A stretch of DNA of 64,000 bases from Chitinophaga pinensis (GTDB lineage Bacteria; Bacteroidota; Bacteroidia; Chitinophagales; UBA10324): positions 28,505 to 92,504 of the forward strand of contig CAMDDP010000006.1 of assembly GCA_945892775.1 (NCBI GenBank), written 5' to 3'. A program made the translations under genes and the position numbers. Shown one piece after another: positions 36,331 through 45,998 of this stretch (the first letter of the stretch is position 1; each line of letters begins with the position of its first letter). The notes under the pieces were generated by a model. That model worked only from the letters and a program-made list of their open reading frames with translations, searched no databases and had not been told where the DNA came from.

Positions 36331-39300
36331 ATGATTCTTAAAAAACCATTCTATCATTCTATGAATGTGCGCCCTATCGCGCAAGTTTTTTTTATTCTTG
36401 TTTTTTTATCTTTTTTCTTAAAATATTCTGTTGCCCAATCCATTTATGAATTTCGATCAAAGAAAATAATAAAACCACAATCAATGAATGTGATTGACAC
36501 ATTGAGCATCATTCCTGGAAGCATTTCGCTTCTAAACTTATGCAACAACTCAATAATCGCTTCGAATGATTTTACGATAGATTACACAAATAGCACAATT
36601 CGATTACTATCCAAAATAAAATGCGACACAATGTTAGTGCTATACAAAGTACTCCCATTCAGACTTTCGAAAACTTTTTTCCATAAAGATTTTACAACTT
36701 ATAATAAGCGTGACAGTTTGATGAATAGTCCATTCTATATTCCTGAAAAATTTAATGATGATATTTTTAATCTAGGAAGTATTGATTATGATGGAAATTT
36801 TTCCAGGGGAATTTCATTTGGGAACAATCAGGACTTGGTAGTAAACAGTGCGCTAAACTTACAAATGAGTGGAAGATTAGCTGGAGATGTAATGTTGAAT
36901 GCCGCTATTTCTGACAACAATATTCCTATTCAACCTGATGGAAACACTGCGCAATTACAGGAGTTTGATAAAGTCTTTATTCAGTTAAGCAAAAAGCAAT
37001 CAACATTAACCGTTGGAGATTTTGATTGGAAAAAACCAGATAGTTATTTTTTGAACTACTTCAAGAAATCACAAGGGGTTGCTGTTCAATCATCATATAA
37101 AGTGAGTGACAAATGGAAAGGAAAAACATTATTAAGCGCAGCAGCCGCTAAAGGAAAATACGCACGCAATCAGATTGAAGGTCAGGAGGGAAACCAGGGC
37201 CCCTATAAAATGACTGGTGCCAATGGAGAAAACTTCATTATTATATTAGCAGGAACTGAGAAGGTTTTTATAAATGCTATATTAATGAAGCGAGGAGAAG
37301 ATGCCGATTATGTAATTGATTATAACTCAGGAGAAATAACTTTCATGCCTCGCAAACTCGTTACACAGAATTCACGCATAAGCATTGAGTTTGAATATTC
37401 AGATAAAAACTATTTCCGTTCAACTATTACTGGCACACAACAGTTAGAAAATGATACATGGAAATTCACTTTCAATTTATACTCAGAAGCTGATTCAAAA
37501 AATCAACCCCTCCTACAAACCCTGGACACAACACAAAAAAGAATTTTATTCAATGCGGGTGACTCTTTACAAAATGCATTCGACCAAAGCATTGATAGCA
37601 TTGGATGGAATGCAGATAGAATTCTTTACAAGAAAATAGATAGCATTGGATATGGATTCATTTACGTGTATTCAATCAATCCTGACAGTGCAAGGTTTTC
37701 ATTGCAATTTTCATATACTGGTGAAAAAAAGGGCCATTATGTTGTTGCGAGTTCATTAGCAAACGGTCGAGTTTACAAATGGGTAGCTCCTATTCTAGGA
37801 ATACTACAAGGAAACTACGAGCCCATAATTCCGATCACTGCACCTCAGAAAATACAAATGCTTACCGTTGGAGTAAACAGAAAACTTTCTAAATCAGGTA
37901 TTATGAACTGGGAGGGTGCGATCAGTAATAAAGACCTGAATCTTTTTTCGCCATTAAATGATGACAATAATAAGGGCTATGCCTCAAGGATTTATGTTGC
38001 AAATGATTTCAAGTTAAAAAAGCAAGAAAAGAATATTCCTTTACTGAACCTAAATGCATCGTATGAATATACAGGAAAAACATTTACACCCGTTGAGCGG
38101 TACCGCCCTGTAGAATTTAATCGAGATTGGAATATCACTGAAAGCGATTCATTAAATGAAGAAAATTATTTTATTGCTGGTACTGGATTAAAATTGCCGA
38201 AGGTTGGATCTGTATTTTATAATCTATCCTTTTTTCAACGGACAGATTTTTACATCGGTATTCGCCAACAATTAAATGCTAACTTAAATTTTAAAAATTG
38301 GCAATTCAATTCTCAATCAAGTATTCTTAAATCGAAAAACAAATATACTTCCACTCAGTTTATTCGACCGTTGATTGAATTAAGCTATTCAAACAAACAT
38401 TTGGAATCAATAACCTCTGGAATAAAATGGCAAAGAGAATTTAATACCATTAAAATGCTGAATACTGATTCGTTAATCGCAACCAGCTTTTTATGGGATG
38501 AATACACAGCATTTATTAAAACACCGGACACTTCTCGATTGCATTTTATTTTAAAAGCAAGTGAACGCAATGACTATAAACCGAAATCAAACAATTTTCA
38601 ACACTCTACAACGGCTTATACAGGATCATTAAATGGTGAATACAATTCAAAAAAAAATACGCGCATTGCATTGGATTTAACGTACCGTGAGTTGTATTCT
38701 ACAGATACGATAATTACAAAACAAAAGCCTGATCAATCAATGCTTGGAAGAACTGAATGGAGTTTTGCAATCAAAAAAGGTTTCATTAGTTCACAAAATG
38801 TTTATGGCGTTGGGAGTGTACAAGAACAAAAACAAGAATTCTCATATGTGCAAGTTCCATCAGGCCAAGGTGTCTATAGTTATACAGGAGACTTTAATAA
38901 TAATGGTGTAAAAGATTTAAACGAATTTGAAATTGCGGCCTTCAGTGACCTTGCTGAATACATAAAAGTTTTTACCCCAACTAATGATTTCATCAAAGCT
39001 TACAACACACAATTATCATTGAGCTTATCTATTAACCCGAAGGCTATCTGGAATAAAAAAGATGGAATTAAAAAGTTTGTTTCGCGTTTTAACACGCAAT
39101 CATCCATTCAGATAAACAAGAAAATTCTGCGAAGTGATTTCGGCAATCAGTTTAATCCTTTTGATCTGAGTGTAGCTGATACTTCATTAGTAAGTATTAT
39201 CTCATCACAAAATCATTATCTCTACTTTAATCGAACTAATTCTATCTACGGAATGGACTTAGGCTATCAAAAAAATCAATCAAAAAGCTTATTAGTTAAC

Positions 39301-39843
39301 GGATTTGAAATCCGGGAAAACTTGGAATACTATTATAGATTAAGATGGAATTTGAATAAGAAATTTGTGACAATTCAAAAAATCTATTGTTTAAAAAAAA
39401 TAAATCAAAGCGATTTCTTTACCAATAGAAATTACATTATCTCAGCTTTGGTGTATGAACCTCAATTGATTTTCCAGCCCAATAGGCGATGGAGAATTTC
39501 CAACACCTACTTCTACTCAATGGGTAAAAATATTTACAGCGATGCAAACGATAAAGCCACTCAAAAAAAAGTATCGTTAGAGAGCAAGTACAGTTTGGTT
39601 TCCAAAAGTAATTTAACAGCAAAAGTCGCCTACGCTTCTATTTCATATAATGGAAATGATGAAAGCCCAATAGGCTATGCCTTGTTGCAAGGATTAAAAT
39701 CCGGTAATAATTGGCTTTGGAATTTAAGCGTAGATAAAAAACTAAGCGACAAGTTAAACTTGTCGCTTAGTTATGATGGTCGCAAAACTGGAACATTAAA
39801 AATTATTAATGTTGGTCGGGTACAATTGAACGCTCTATTTTAA
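36331..39843 (+). CDS. Large outer-membrane beta-barrel-like protein of unknown function
   Basis: 1170 residues. A signal peptide follows either ATG 36331 or ATG 36361 (VRPIAQVFFILVFLSFFLKYSVAQ). The N-terminal third has a well-marked block, SRGISFGNNQDLVVNSALNLQMSG ... DNNIPIQPDGNTAQLQEFDKVFIQL, that I recall from large Bacteroidota outer-membrane proteins, some related to SprA. The rest is mainly alternating amphipathic strands. Near residue 865, DFNNNGVKDLNEFE looks like an EF-hand/dockerin calcium loop. It is not SprA itself, which is about twice as long. No T9SS sorting domain. Function unknown. Confidence 0.65.
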   Translation: MILKKPFYHSMNVRPIAQVFFILVFLSFFLKYSVAQSIYEFRSKKIIKPQSMNVIDTLSIIPGSISLLNLCNNSIIASNDFTIDYTNSTIRLLSKIKCDTMLVLYKVLPFRLSKTFFHKDFTTYNKRDSLMNSPFYIPEKFNDDIFNLGSIDYDGNFSRGISFGNNQDLVVNSALNLQMSGRLAGDVMLNAAISDNNIPIQPDGNTAQLQEFDKVFIQLSKKQSTLTVGDFDWKKPDSYFLNYFKKSQGVAVQSSYKVSDKWKGKTLLSAAAAKGKYARNQIEGQEGNQGPYKMTGANGENFIIILAGTEKVFINAILMKRGEDADYVIDYNSGEITFMPRKLVTQNSRISIEFEYSDKNYFRSTITGTQQLENDTWKFTFNLYSEADSKNQPLLQTLDTTQKRILFNAGDSLQNAFDQSIDSIGWNADRILYKKIDSIGYGFIYVYSINPDSARFSLQFSYTGEKKGHYVVASSLANGRVYKWVAPILGILQGNYEPIIPITAPQKIQMLTVGVNRKLSKSGIMNWEGAISNKDLNLFSPLNDDNNKGYASRIYVANDFKLKKQEKNIPLLNLNASYEYTGKTFTPVERYRPVEFNRDWNITESDSLNEENYFIAGTGLKLPKVGSVFYNLSFFQRTDFYIGIRQQLNANLNFKNWQFNSQSSILKSKNKYTSTQFIRPLIELSYSNKHLESITSGIKWQREFNTIKMLNTDSLIATSFLWDEYTAFIKTPDTSRLHFILKASERNDYKPKSNNFQHSTTAYTGSLNGEYNSKKNTRIALDLTYRELYSTDTIITKQKPDQSMLGRTEWSFAIKKGFISSQNVYGVGSVQEQKQEFSYVQVPSGQGVYSYTGDFNNNGVKDLNEFEIAAFSDLAEYIKVFTPTNDFIKAYNTQLSLSLSINPKAIWNKKDGIKKFVSRFNTQSSIQINKKILRSDFGNQFNPFDLSVADTSLVSIISSQNHYLYFNRTNSIYGMDLGYQKNQSKSLLVNGFEIRENLEYYYRLRWNLNKKFVTIQKIYCLKKINQSDFFTNRNYIISALVYEPQLIFQPNRRWRISNTYFYSMGKNIYSDANDKATQKKVSLESKYSLVSKSNLTAKVAYASISYNGNDESPIGYALLQGLKSGNNWLWNLSVDKKLSDKLNLSLSYDGRKTGTLKIINVGRVQLNALF
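39740..39772 (-). terminator. Intrinsic terminator inside the coding region of the opposite gene
   Basis: A perfect 16 bp inverted repeat (39740-39755 and 39757-39772, one-base centre). On the minus strand it is followed at once by TTTTTAT. It lies 62-95 bp beyond the stop of the minus-strand gene at 39835, yet inside the last 35 codons of the plus-strand outer-membrane protein. Confidence 0.75.
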
Positions 39844-40761
39844 AGAAAACTCTTTCTTACCAACTGAATATCCATCTTGAAAAAGTTCAAGAGAATATTT
39901 TCCATTTTCAAAAATAGAACCGTTTGCCCCCCAATAAATACAAATATTCTGTGGCTTTTGACTATAGGTAATTGTCACTTTAGTGGTATAAATTGTTTCT
40001 TGACCACCGTCACCCATCGAAAAGGTTCCGCTTCCCATTGAAGGCACATTCACAACTGAGCCATTTGGCGCGATTAATCGTAAAAGGAATGTTTTACTTC
40101 CCTGATCAGCCGACTTATTTTCATCCACATCAAAACAAATTTTTATGCGCTCAGTTTTCTTGGCACTGGGACTTGCAACCTCTTTTCCTTTGCCTTTTGC
40201 TTTAACACCGCCCCCAATAATATTTTTTGCATAAAGCAATCCTTTTAAAACGGTATTCTCTGATTTCACTTTCATATTCTCAACCACCTGTTCATCTAAG
40301 TCACGACCTAAAGAATCTTTTTGAGAAATTAAGATGTTTTTTTCTACTTCTAATTTTGTTATCTGATCTTTCAAATCCAATATAATATTTTGCAAGTCAT
40401 TTAATTTAGCAAGATATTCTTTGTCTTTCAATTTTCCTGACTTCCTTGCCGCATCCAATCCAGCCTTCATTTTTCTAATTTCATTCTCTTTTATATTGAG
40501 CAAACTATCCAGCGATGAATTTTGTCCTCGCAACCCTTCAATGTCACTCAGTGCATTTTCATACTTAATATCAAGGTCAGCGATTTTAACACTGTCCATA
40601 TTTAATTGTTGCCCTAACCTCTCAACTGTATCCTGTTTATTATTTAATTGCCAATACAGGTAAATATTTCCTGCAACTAACAATGCAATTATTAAAATCA
40701 ATAACTTAGACTTGTTATCTGATTTTTTTTCTTGATTTAAATTGTCAAATTGATCCATCAT
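39835..40761 (-). CDS. Membrane-anchored coiled-coil protein, conserved hypothetical
   Basis: 308 residues. A single transmembrane helix (KLLILIIALLVAGNIYLYWQL, about 19-39) is followed by a long coiled coil (about 40-180; heptad-like KYENALSDIEGLRGQNSSLDSLL). A C-terminal beta-rich domain of about 110 residues (KICFDVDENKSADQGSKTFLLRLIAPNGSVV) ends the chain. The topology suggests a periplasmic spacer holding a small globular domain. Starts ATG 40759-40761, or the next codon, also ATG. Its 3' end overlaps the convergent gene by 9 bp. Function unknown. Confidence 0.7.
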   Translation of the reverse strand: MMDQFDNLNQEKKSDNKSKLLILIIALLVAGNIYLYWQLNNKQDTVERLGQQLNMDSVKIADLDIKYENALSDIEGLRGQNSSLDSLLNIKENEIRKMKAGLDAARKSGKLKDKEYLAKLNDLQNIILDLKDQITKLEVEKNILISQKDSLGRDLDEQVVENMKVKSENTVLKGLLYAKNIIGGGVKAKGKGKEVASPSAKKTERIKICFDVDENKSADQGSKTFLLRLIAPNGSVVNVPSMGSGTFSMGDGGQETIYTTKVTITYSQKPQNICIYWGANGSIFENGKYSLELFQDGYSVGKKEFSLK

Positions 40762-40856
40762 ATTTTTTATAATTTATTAATTACAAATGTACTTTTAAAC
40801 AATATCTTTCAAAAAAAAATTGAGCACTTTAAATTGTGGATTTTCTATTTGTTCGG

Positions 40857-40946
40857 TTAGAACGCAGTTTAGATAATGTGTTTTTTTACCAAACGTTCTA
40901 AAAATCAACATTATTGTTAATCATTATATATATAACAGTTCTAAAA
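40857..40946. repeat. Inverted and direct repeats upstream of aspartokinase
   Basis: TTAGAACG (40857-40864) and CGTTCTAA (40894-40901) form an 8 bp inverted pair. GTTCTAAAA occurs at 40895-40903 and again at 40938-40946, 43 bp (about four helical turns) apart. Possibly operators for lysC; no regulator is identified. Confidence 0.3.
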
Positions 40947-40967
40947 CAAAATACCTGTAATATCCTC

Positions 40968-40975
40968 TACTTTCG
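40968..40975 (+). promoter_or_regulatory. -7-like box TACTTTCG before lysC
   Basis: TACTTTCG followed by CACC ends 18 nt before the ATG at 40994. Same octamer as before the genes at 5611 and 17839. Confidence 0.45.
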
Positions 40976-40993
40976 CACCATATTATCTAATAA

Positions 40994-42265
40994 ATGAAAG
41001 TTTTCAAATTCGGTGGCGCATCATTAATAGATGCCGAAGGTTTCAGAAATGTGAAACAAATTTTAGAATTCTATAAACAGGAGGAATTAGTAGTGGTTGT
41101 TTCTGCACTTGGTAAAACAACCAACGCACTAGAACAAATTGCAAAAGCATATAGCAAAAAAACTGGTGAGGCAATTGAATTATTAAATAATCTTCGCCAA
41201 CATCATTTTGAAATTCTTAGTTCGCTCCTACCCAAAAACCATTCTGCGTTTGATGACCTGAATAATTCGTTTGTTGAAATAGATTGGATACTTGAAGATG
41301 AACCTTCTGATTCAATTGATTACATCTACGATCAGATTGTTTCAATTGGAGAAATGGCGTGTACAAAAATGCTTGCTGCTTTCTTAAATGAAAATGGACT
41401 AAAAATTCAATGGATGGATGCACGGGACTTTATTAAAACAGATAACAATTACAGAGAAGGAAAAATTTATTGGGATATAACTGAAAGAAACTGTAAAGAA
41501 AAAATTCCGCCCATTTTAAAACAAGGATGGGTACTCACGCAGGGTTATATTGGAGGAACATCGGAAAATCTCACAACTACACTTGGTCGTGAAGGTTCTG
41601 ATTATTCTGCAGCTGTGATTGCTTATTGCATGGATGCTGAAAGTGTTACGATATGGAAAGATGTACCTGGAGTTTTAAATGCTGATCCGAGATATTTTCC
41701 TAACTCAAAAAAAATCGATGAACTCTCTTACAAGGAAGCAATTGAAATGACTTTTTATGGAGCAACGGTTATTCATCCGAAAACCATGAAGCCATTGCAG
41801 AATAAAAATATTCCGCTCTTTGTAAAATCATTTTTACATCCTGAGTTGAAAGGAACTTTTATCAGTGAAAATGTAGGGAATGAAAATACAATTCCTATTT
41901 TGGTTTTAAAGCCGGAACAAATTCTAATTTCAGTTTCTCCGAAAGATTTCTCATTCATGGATGAAGAAAACCTAGAAAAGATTTTCAATCTAATGGTAAA
42001 ACATCGCGTGCATTTTAACATGATGCAGAATGCCGCCATCAGCTTTTCTTTTTGCGCTGATCATATTCCACAACGGATAAATCCTTTTCTGGAAGATCTT
42101 TCTTCTCAATATAAAATATTAACCAACGATGGATTGCAGCTGCTAACTATTCGTCATTATAATGATGAAGTAATACAACAGCAAACCGAAAACAGAAAAA
42201 TATTACTGGAACAAAAAACGAGGCAGACCATACAAATGGTCATAAACAATGTGATTCCAATTTAG
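40994..42265 (+). CDS. Aspartate kinase, monofunctional
   Basis: 423 residues. Phosphorylates aspartate, first step to lysine, threonine and methionine. Opens KVFKFGGASLIDAEGF (usual KFGGTS with Ala for Thr). Next come VVVVSALGKTTNAL and, near 190-205, the TTLGREGSDYSAAVIA substrate site. A C-terminal regulatory region of ACT type (about 300-423) is present. No homoserine dehydrogenase domain follows, unlike ThrA. Which end product inhibits it cannot be told by eye. Confidence 0.92.
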   Translation: MKVFKFGGASLIDAEGFRNVKQILEFYKQEELVVVVSALGKTTNALEQIAKAYSKKTGEAIELLNNLRQHHFEILSSLLPKNHSAFDDLNNSFVEIDWILEDEPSDSIDYIYDQIVSIGEMACTKMLAAFLNENGLKIQWMDARDFIKTDNNYREGKIYWDITERNCKEKIPPILKQGWVLTQGYIGGTSENLTTTLGREGSDYSAAVIAYCMDAESVTIWKDVPGVLNADPRYFPNSKKIDELSYKEAIEMTFYGATVIHPKTMKPLQNKNIPLFVKSFLHPELKGTFISENVGNENTIPILVLKPEQILISVSPKDFSFMDEENLEKIFNLMVKHRVHFNMMQNAAISFSFCADHIPQRINPFLEDLSSQYKILTNDGLQLLTIRHYNDEVIQQQTENRKILLEQKTRQTIQMVINNVIPI

Positions 42266-42288
42266 CTATTAAAATTTTAATTCAGTGA

Positions 42289-43488
42289 TCACAATGAAAA
42301 ATCGTGTCCCATTTTATCGCGCTTGGTTTTTAAATAATGCTCGTTATGGGGATTCACATGCACCTGAATCGGAATATTTTCAACAATCTCTAATCCATAA
42401 CCTTTCAATCCTGCCCTCTTCTTAGGATTGTTAGTCATAAGTTTTATTTTTTGTACACCAAGGTCACGCAATATCTGAGCGCCTATGCCATAATCACGTG
42501 CATCCATATCAAAACCCAATTCAATATTCGCTTCAACAGTGTCCATTCCTTCTTCTTGCAACTTGTATGCCTTCAACTTATTCAACAGACCAATTCCTCT
42601 TCCCTCCTGATTCATATATAAAATCACACCTCTTCCTTGATCTTCCACCATTTGCATTGCATCATGTAATTGCCCACCACAATCACACCTCTTAGAACCA
42701 AACACATCACCGGTTAAACAACAAGAATGCACACGAACCAAAATAGATTCGCCTTTATTCCAGCAACCTTTAACCAACGCTAAATGAACCTGATTCGAAT
42801 CTGTTTGGGTGAAAGCATGTAATTTAAAGTCGCCCCATTCTGTTGGCATATTCAATTCCACTTCTCTTCGAATCATGCTATCATACTTCAACCGATACTC
42901 TATAAGATCTTTTATAGTGATAAGCTTTAAATCATGTTCTTTCGCTACTTTAATTAATTCTGGAAGTCGAGCCATTGAACCATCATCATTCATTATTTCA
43001 ACTAACACTCCAGCCTCTTCAAACCCTGCAAGTCTTGCTAAATCAATAGTTGCTTCAGTATGACCAGTGCGGCGTAGAACACCCCCTTTTCTTGCTTTGA
43101 GAGGAAAAATATGTCCGGGTCTACCGAGTTCTTCAGCTTTAGTTTTAGGATTAATAATTGCTTGAATAGTTTTACTTCTATCACTCGCACTTATTCCAGT
43201 TGTGCAACCATGCCCAATCAAATCAACAGAAATAGTAAAAGGAGTTTGATGTGTGGCAGTATTATCATTAACCATTAATTGAAGGTTCAACTCTTCACAT
43301 CGTTGTTCTGTTAAGGAAGCACAAATCAAACCTCGCCCAAATTTGGACATAAAATTTATAATTTCTGGCGTGGCATTTCTAGCAGCAGTAATAAAATCAC
43401 CTTCATTTTCACGGTCTTCATCGTCCACAACAATTACTAATTTTCCTTTCCGTATGTCATCAAGTGCATCTTCTATTGTATTAAACAT
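42289..43488 (-). CDS. ribBA: Bifunctional DHBP synthase / GTP cyclohydrolase II
   Basis: 399 residues. The N-terminal RibB part (1-205) makes dihydroxybutanone phosphate: [17 protein letters not shown] and [16 protein letters not shown] are its active-site segments. The C-terminal RibA part opens GTP for riboflavin: [24 protein letters not shown] holds the three zinc cysteines, and [16 protein letters not shown] follows. Both active sites look complete. The start lies 4 bp after the upstream glycosyltransferase stop, so it is probably co-transcribed. Confidence 0.97.
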   Translation of the reverse strand: MFNTIEDALDDIRKGKLVIVVDDEDRENEGDFITAARNATPEIINFMSKFGRGLICASLTEQRCEELNLQLMVNDNTATHQTPFTISVDLIGHGCTTGISASDRSKTIQAIINPKTKAEELGRPGHIFPLKARKGGVLRRTGHTEATIDLARLAGFEEAGVLVEIMNDDGSMARLPELIKVAKEHDLKLITIKDLIEYRLKYDSMIRREVELNMPTEWGDFKLHAFTQTDSNQVHLALVKGCWNKGESILVRVHSCCLTGDVFGSKRCDCGGQLHDAMQMVEDQGRGVILYMNQEGRGIGLLNKLKAYKLQEEGMDTVEANIELGFDMDARDYGIGAQILRDLGVQKIKLMTNNPKKRAGLKGYGLEIVENIPIQVHVNPHNEHYLKTKRDKMGHDFSL

Positions 43489-43492
43489 ATTG

Positions 43493-44674
43493 TTATCTTT
43501 TTGTTGGAGTCCATACCCCTGATTTTATTCCTTTAATGAATCTAAACCAACCTACTAATAAGGCAAAATTCATGGTGTAAAAATAAGAGATGGATTTCCA
43601 AATTGGGTTTTCATAGGGAATTGCTTCCAATAACCTTTGTACAAAAGGTGAAATAAAAAGAACAACCTGCATTAATAAAAGGTAATAGTATATGTCGGAT
43701 TTATCTGAAATAACTAAAGGAATATTCATGAAAAATGCAGTCAAAATAAAAAATGGCCCTAACCACCTAAGCACTTTATGTGAGAAAAAACAAAATGAAG
43801 TTGAATTAAACCGTAATAAAAAATTTTTGAAACAGATGAGATTTTGAAAATTACCCGATGAAATTCTTACTTTTCTTTTGTATTCCTGCCGCCAATCTTC
43901 CGATACTTCTTCATAAGCTATTGCTTTTGGTTCTGCAATGGACTTGAACTTTAGTTTCAGTACATTCATACAGATATAAAAATCATCAACGAGGAAATTT
44001 TCTGGAATTGCCTGATAAAGATTTTTTCGCAAAGCATAAAAACCACCAAATGGTCCAATCATGCACCCGAAATTTTTTCCTTCAAGAAATTTTATTCTGT
44101 TCTCTCGATAGATATATGTTTTCTCCTGATTCGAAATTCCTTTACCACTTGCCTTGTTTAATATATTTCCACCAACCAAACCGATTGTTAAATCAGAAAA
44201 GTGTTCCGTCAACTTTATTATGGCATCTTTCTCAAATGAAATATTTGCATCAGTTAATAATATGATTTCATGATTGGCTTCTTTCACCAAATCATTCAGC
44301 ACAGCCGGTTTACCTCTTCGAAAATTGTAATTGTGAAAAACTAATTCAGGAAATTCAACCTTAAGTTTATTTAAAATTTCTTTTGTAGAATCGGAAGAAC
44401 AATCATTCCCGACTATCACTTCAAGTTTATCCTTTAGATAATCGCAGTTAAAAATATTTCTGATTTTTTCAACCAACACCTTTTCCTCATTGAAAACCGA
44501 TAATAAAATCGAAACATTTGGTTGATAGTTGGTGGCCGGAAGCTGAAGATTGTTTGCTGTTTTTTTACGGTAAATCAAAATTAATTCGAGTACTAATGGA
44601 TATAAAACATAGGTATATATAAGCAAGCCAACAGGTATCCAGAACAAAATTTGGAATAATTGATGCCCGTTCAT
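43493..44674 (-). CDS. Membrane glycosyltransferase family 2
   Basis: 393 residues. One helix at the N-terminus ([23 protein letters not shown]), then a GT2 catalytic domain with [28 protein letters not shown] and [13 protein letters not shown] (D-x-N in place of D-x-D), and a QxxRW-like region ([11 protein letters not shown]). Two or three C-terminal helices follow. Resembles processive or polysaccharide-chain GT2 enzymes. Overlaps the upstream GT4 gene by 4 nt (ATGA), so both are translated together. Confidence 0.82.
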   Translation of the reverse strand: MNGHQLFQILFWIPVGLLIYTYVLYPLVLELILIYRKKTANNLQLPATNYQPNVSILLSVFNEEKVLVEKIRNIFNCDYLKDKLEVIVGNDCSSDSTKEILNKLKVEFPELVFHNYNFRRGKPAVLNDLVKEANHEIILLTDANISFEKDAIIKLTEHFSDLTIGLVGGNILNKASGKGISNQEKTYIYRENRIKFLEGKNFGCMIGPFGGFYALRKNLYQAIPENFLVDDFYICMNVLKLKFKSIAEPKAIAYEEVSEDWRQEYKRKVRISSGNFQNLICFKNFLLRFNSTSFCFFSHKVLRWLGPFFILTAFFMNIPLVISDKSDIYYYLLLMQVVLFISPFVQRLLEAIPYENPIWKSISYFYTMNFALLVGWFRFIKGIKSGVWTPTKR

Positions 44675-45924
44675 TTTTTGACTAGTTCAGAATAAAAATT
44701 TAACAAGTCACTAATTAAAACACGGTAATCAAATTTTTGTTCAGCCAATTTTCTTGCTTCAGTTTCAAAACTATTTCTCAATTCTTTTTTCGATAAAAGT
44801 TGAATAACAGAATTTGAAAATGCAAAAGCATCATCAGCAATAAAAATATTCTTCCCATTCTCAACAGGTAATCCTTCCGCGCCAATAGTCGTAGAAACAA
44901 TTGCTTTTCCAAACGACATTCCTTCCATCAATTTAACTCTTATTCCACTCCCAGCATGCAAAGGACAAATCATTACCTGTTTGGATTGAATGAATGAAGC
45001 CGCATTCTCCACTTCACCAACCATCACAACATTCTGAATTATTTTCTTCTTCCACGAATTCGGAAAATTTCTTCCTGCCAAATACAATTTTGCTTCAGGA
45101 ATTTCTTTTAATATAATTGGCCAACAATTTTCAAGAAACCATTCCAACCCTAAAAGATTTGGCCGCCAATCCATACTGCCAATATGAAAAACGGAAAACT
45201 CTTCTGTGCGCTTGTCATCTTGAGTTTGCCCAATGGTACTTTCACAATCAGAGCTCAAACTATTCAGTGAACTAATAACCACCGCATTTGTGTCCACTCC
45301 GTGCTCACAAACTTGCATTGGTATTTTACATCCTACACTCTTAAAAATTTCTCCATCACTACAACTAACGGGAACAATCGCATCATATAAATTAAGTAAA
45401 TTTAACTCATAAGTTTTCATACGCCTTGCCATTAATTCCAAATATTTTTTCTTCAGAAAAGTTTCTGAATTAGCTTCACGCTCCCAAATTTTGAATTCAA
45501 CATTTTGAGTTCTCAATACAATTTTTGCCTTTGAATATTTACGAATAACAGAAACGTATTGTGAAAGGTAAACGCCCTCTAACTGAATCAAATCAAATTC
45601 TTGCGTTTGTAAAAGCTGGATAAGTTGATGGACAAATTTTTGAGAATAAAACCGATCTATATTATAACAGCTTTTTCTAAATAGATTTAGAAACACTTTT
45701 CCAAAGTGAACATTCGTATTTACATCCACACTTTTTATATCAGCAATATTTTTCCAATTATTTGGAACTAATTCAGGATGGCTAAAATGCTTGTGTGTGT
45801 TCATTGCAAGAATAGTCACCGCGTGTCGGTGATAATGAAACCCTTTCGAGTACATCCAAATCCCAATCACCTCACCATCTTTGAGGGGATAAGGAAATTT
45901 TTTACATATTTGAAGAATACGCAT
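44671..45924 (-). CDS. Glycosyltransferase family 4 (GT-B fold)
   Basis: 417 residues. The N-terminal half binds acceptor (MRILQICKKFPYPLKDGE). The C-terminal half has the donor motif VMICPLHAGSGIRVKLMEGMSFGKAIVSTTIGAEGL, with the E-x7-E-like pattern of GT4. Cytoplasmic, likely building a surface glycan. First gene of a GT4-GT2-ribBA run. A -7-like TACATTCG (45939-45932) ends 7 nt before the ATG, and the start codon lies within a 14 bp palindrome (45920-45933). Confidence 0.83.
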   Translation of the reverse strand: MRILQICKKFPYPLKDGEVIGIWMYSKGFHYHRHAVTILAMNTHKHFSHPELVPNNWKNIADIKSVDVNTNVHFGKVFLNLFRKSCYNIDRFYSQKFVHQLIQLLQTQEFDLIQLEGVYLSQYVSVIRKYSKAKIVLRTQNVEFKIWEREANSETFLKKKYLELMARRMKTYELNLLNLYDAIVPVSCSDGEIFKSVGCKIPMQVCEHGVDTNAVVISSLNSLSSDCESTIGQTQDDKRTEEFSVFHIGSMDWRPNLLGLEWFLENCWPIILKEIPEAKLYLAGRNFPNSWKKKIIQNVVMVGEVENAASFIQSKQVMICPLHAGSGIRVKLMEGMSFGKAIVSTTIGAEGLPVENGKNIFIADDAFAFSNSVIQLLSKKELRNSFETEARKLAEQKFDYRVLISDLLNFYSELVKK

Positions 45925-45998
45925 CCGGATGCGAATGTAAATACATAAGTTAAATAGACATCAATCGCTTTAAACCCTTTATAGGAAAAACTATTAAA

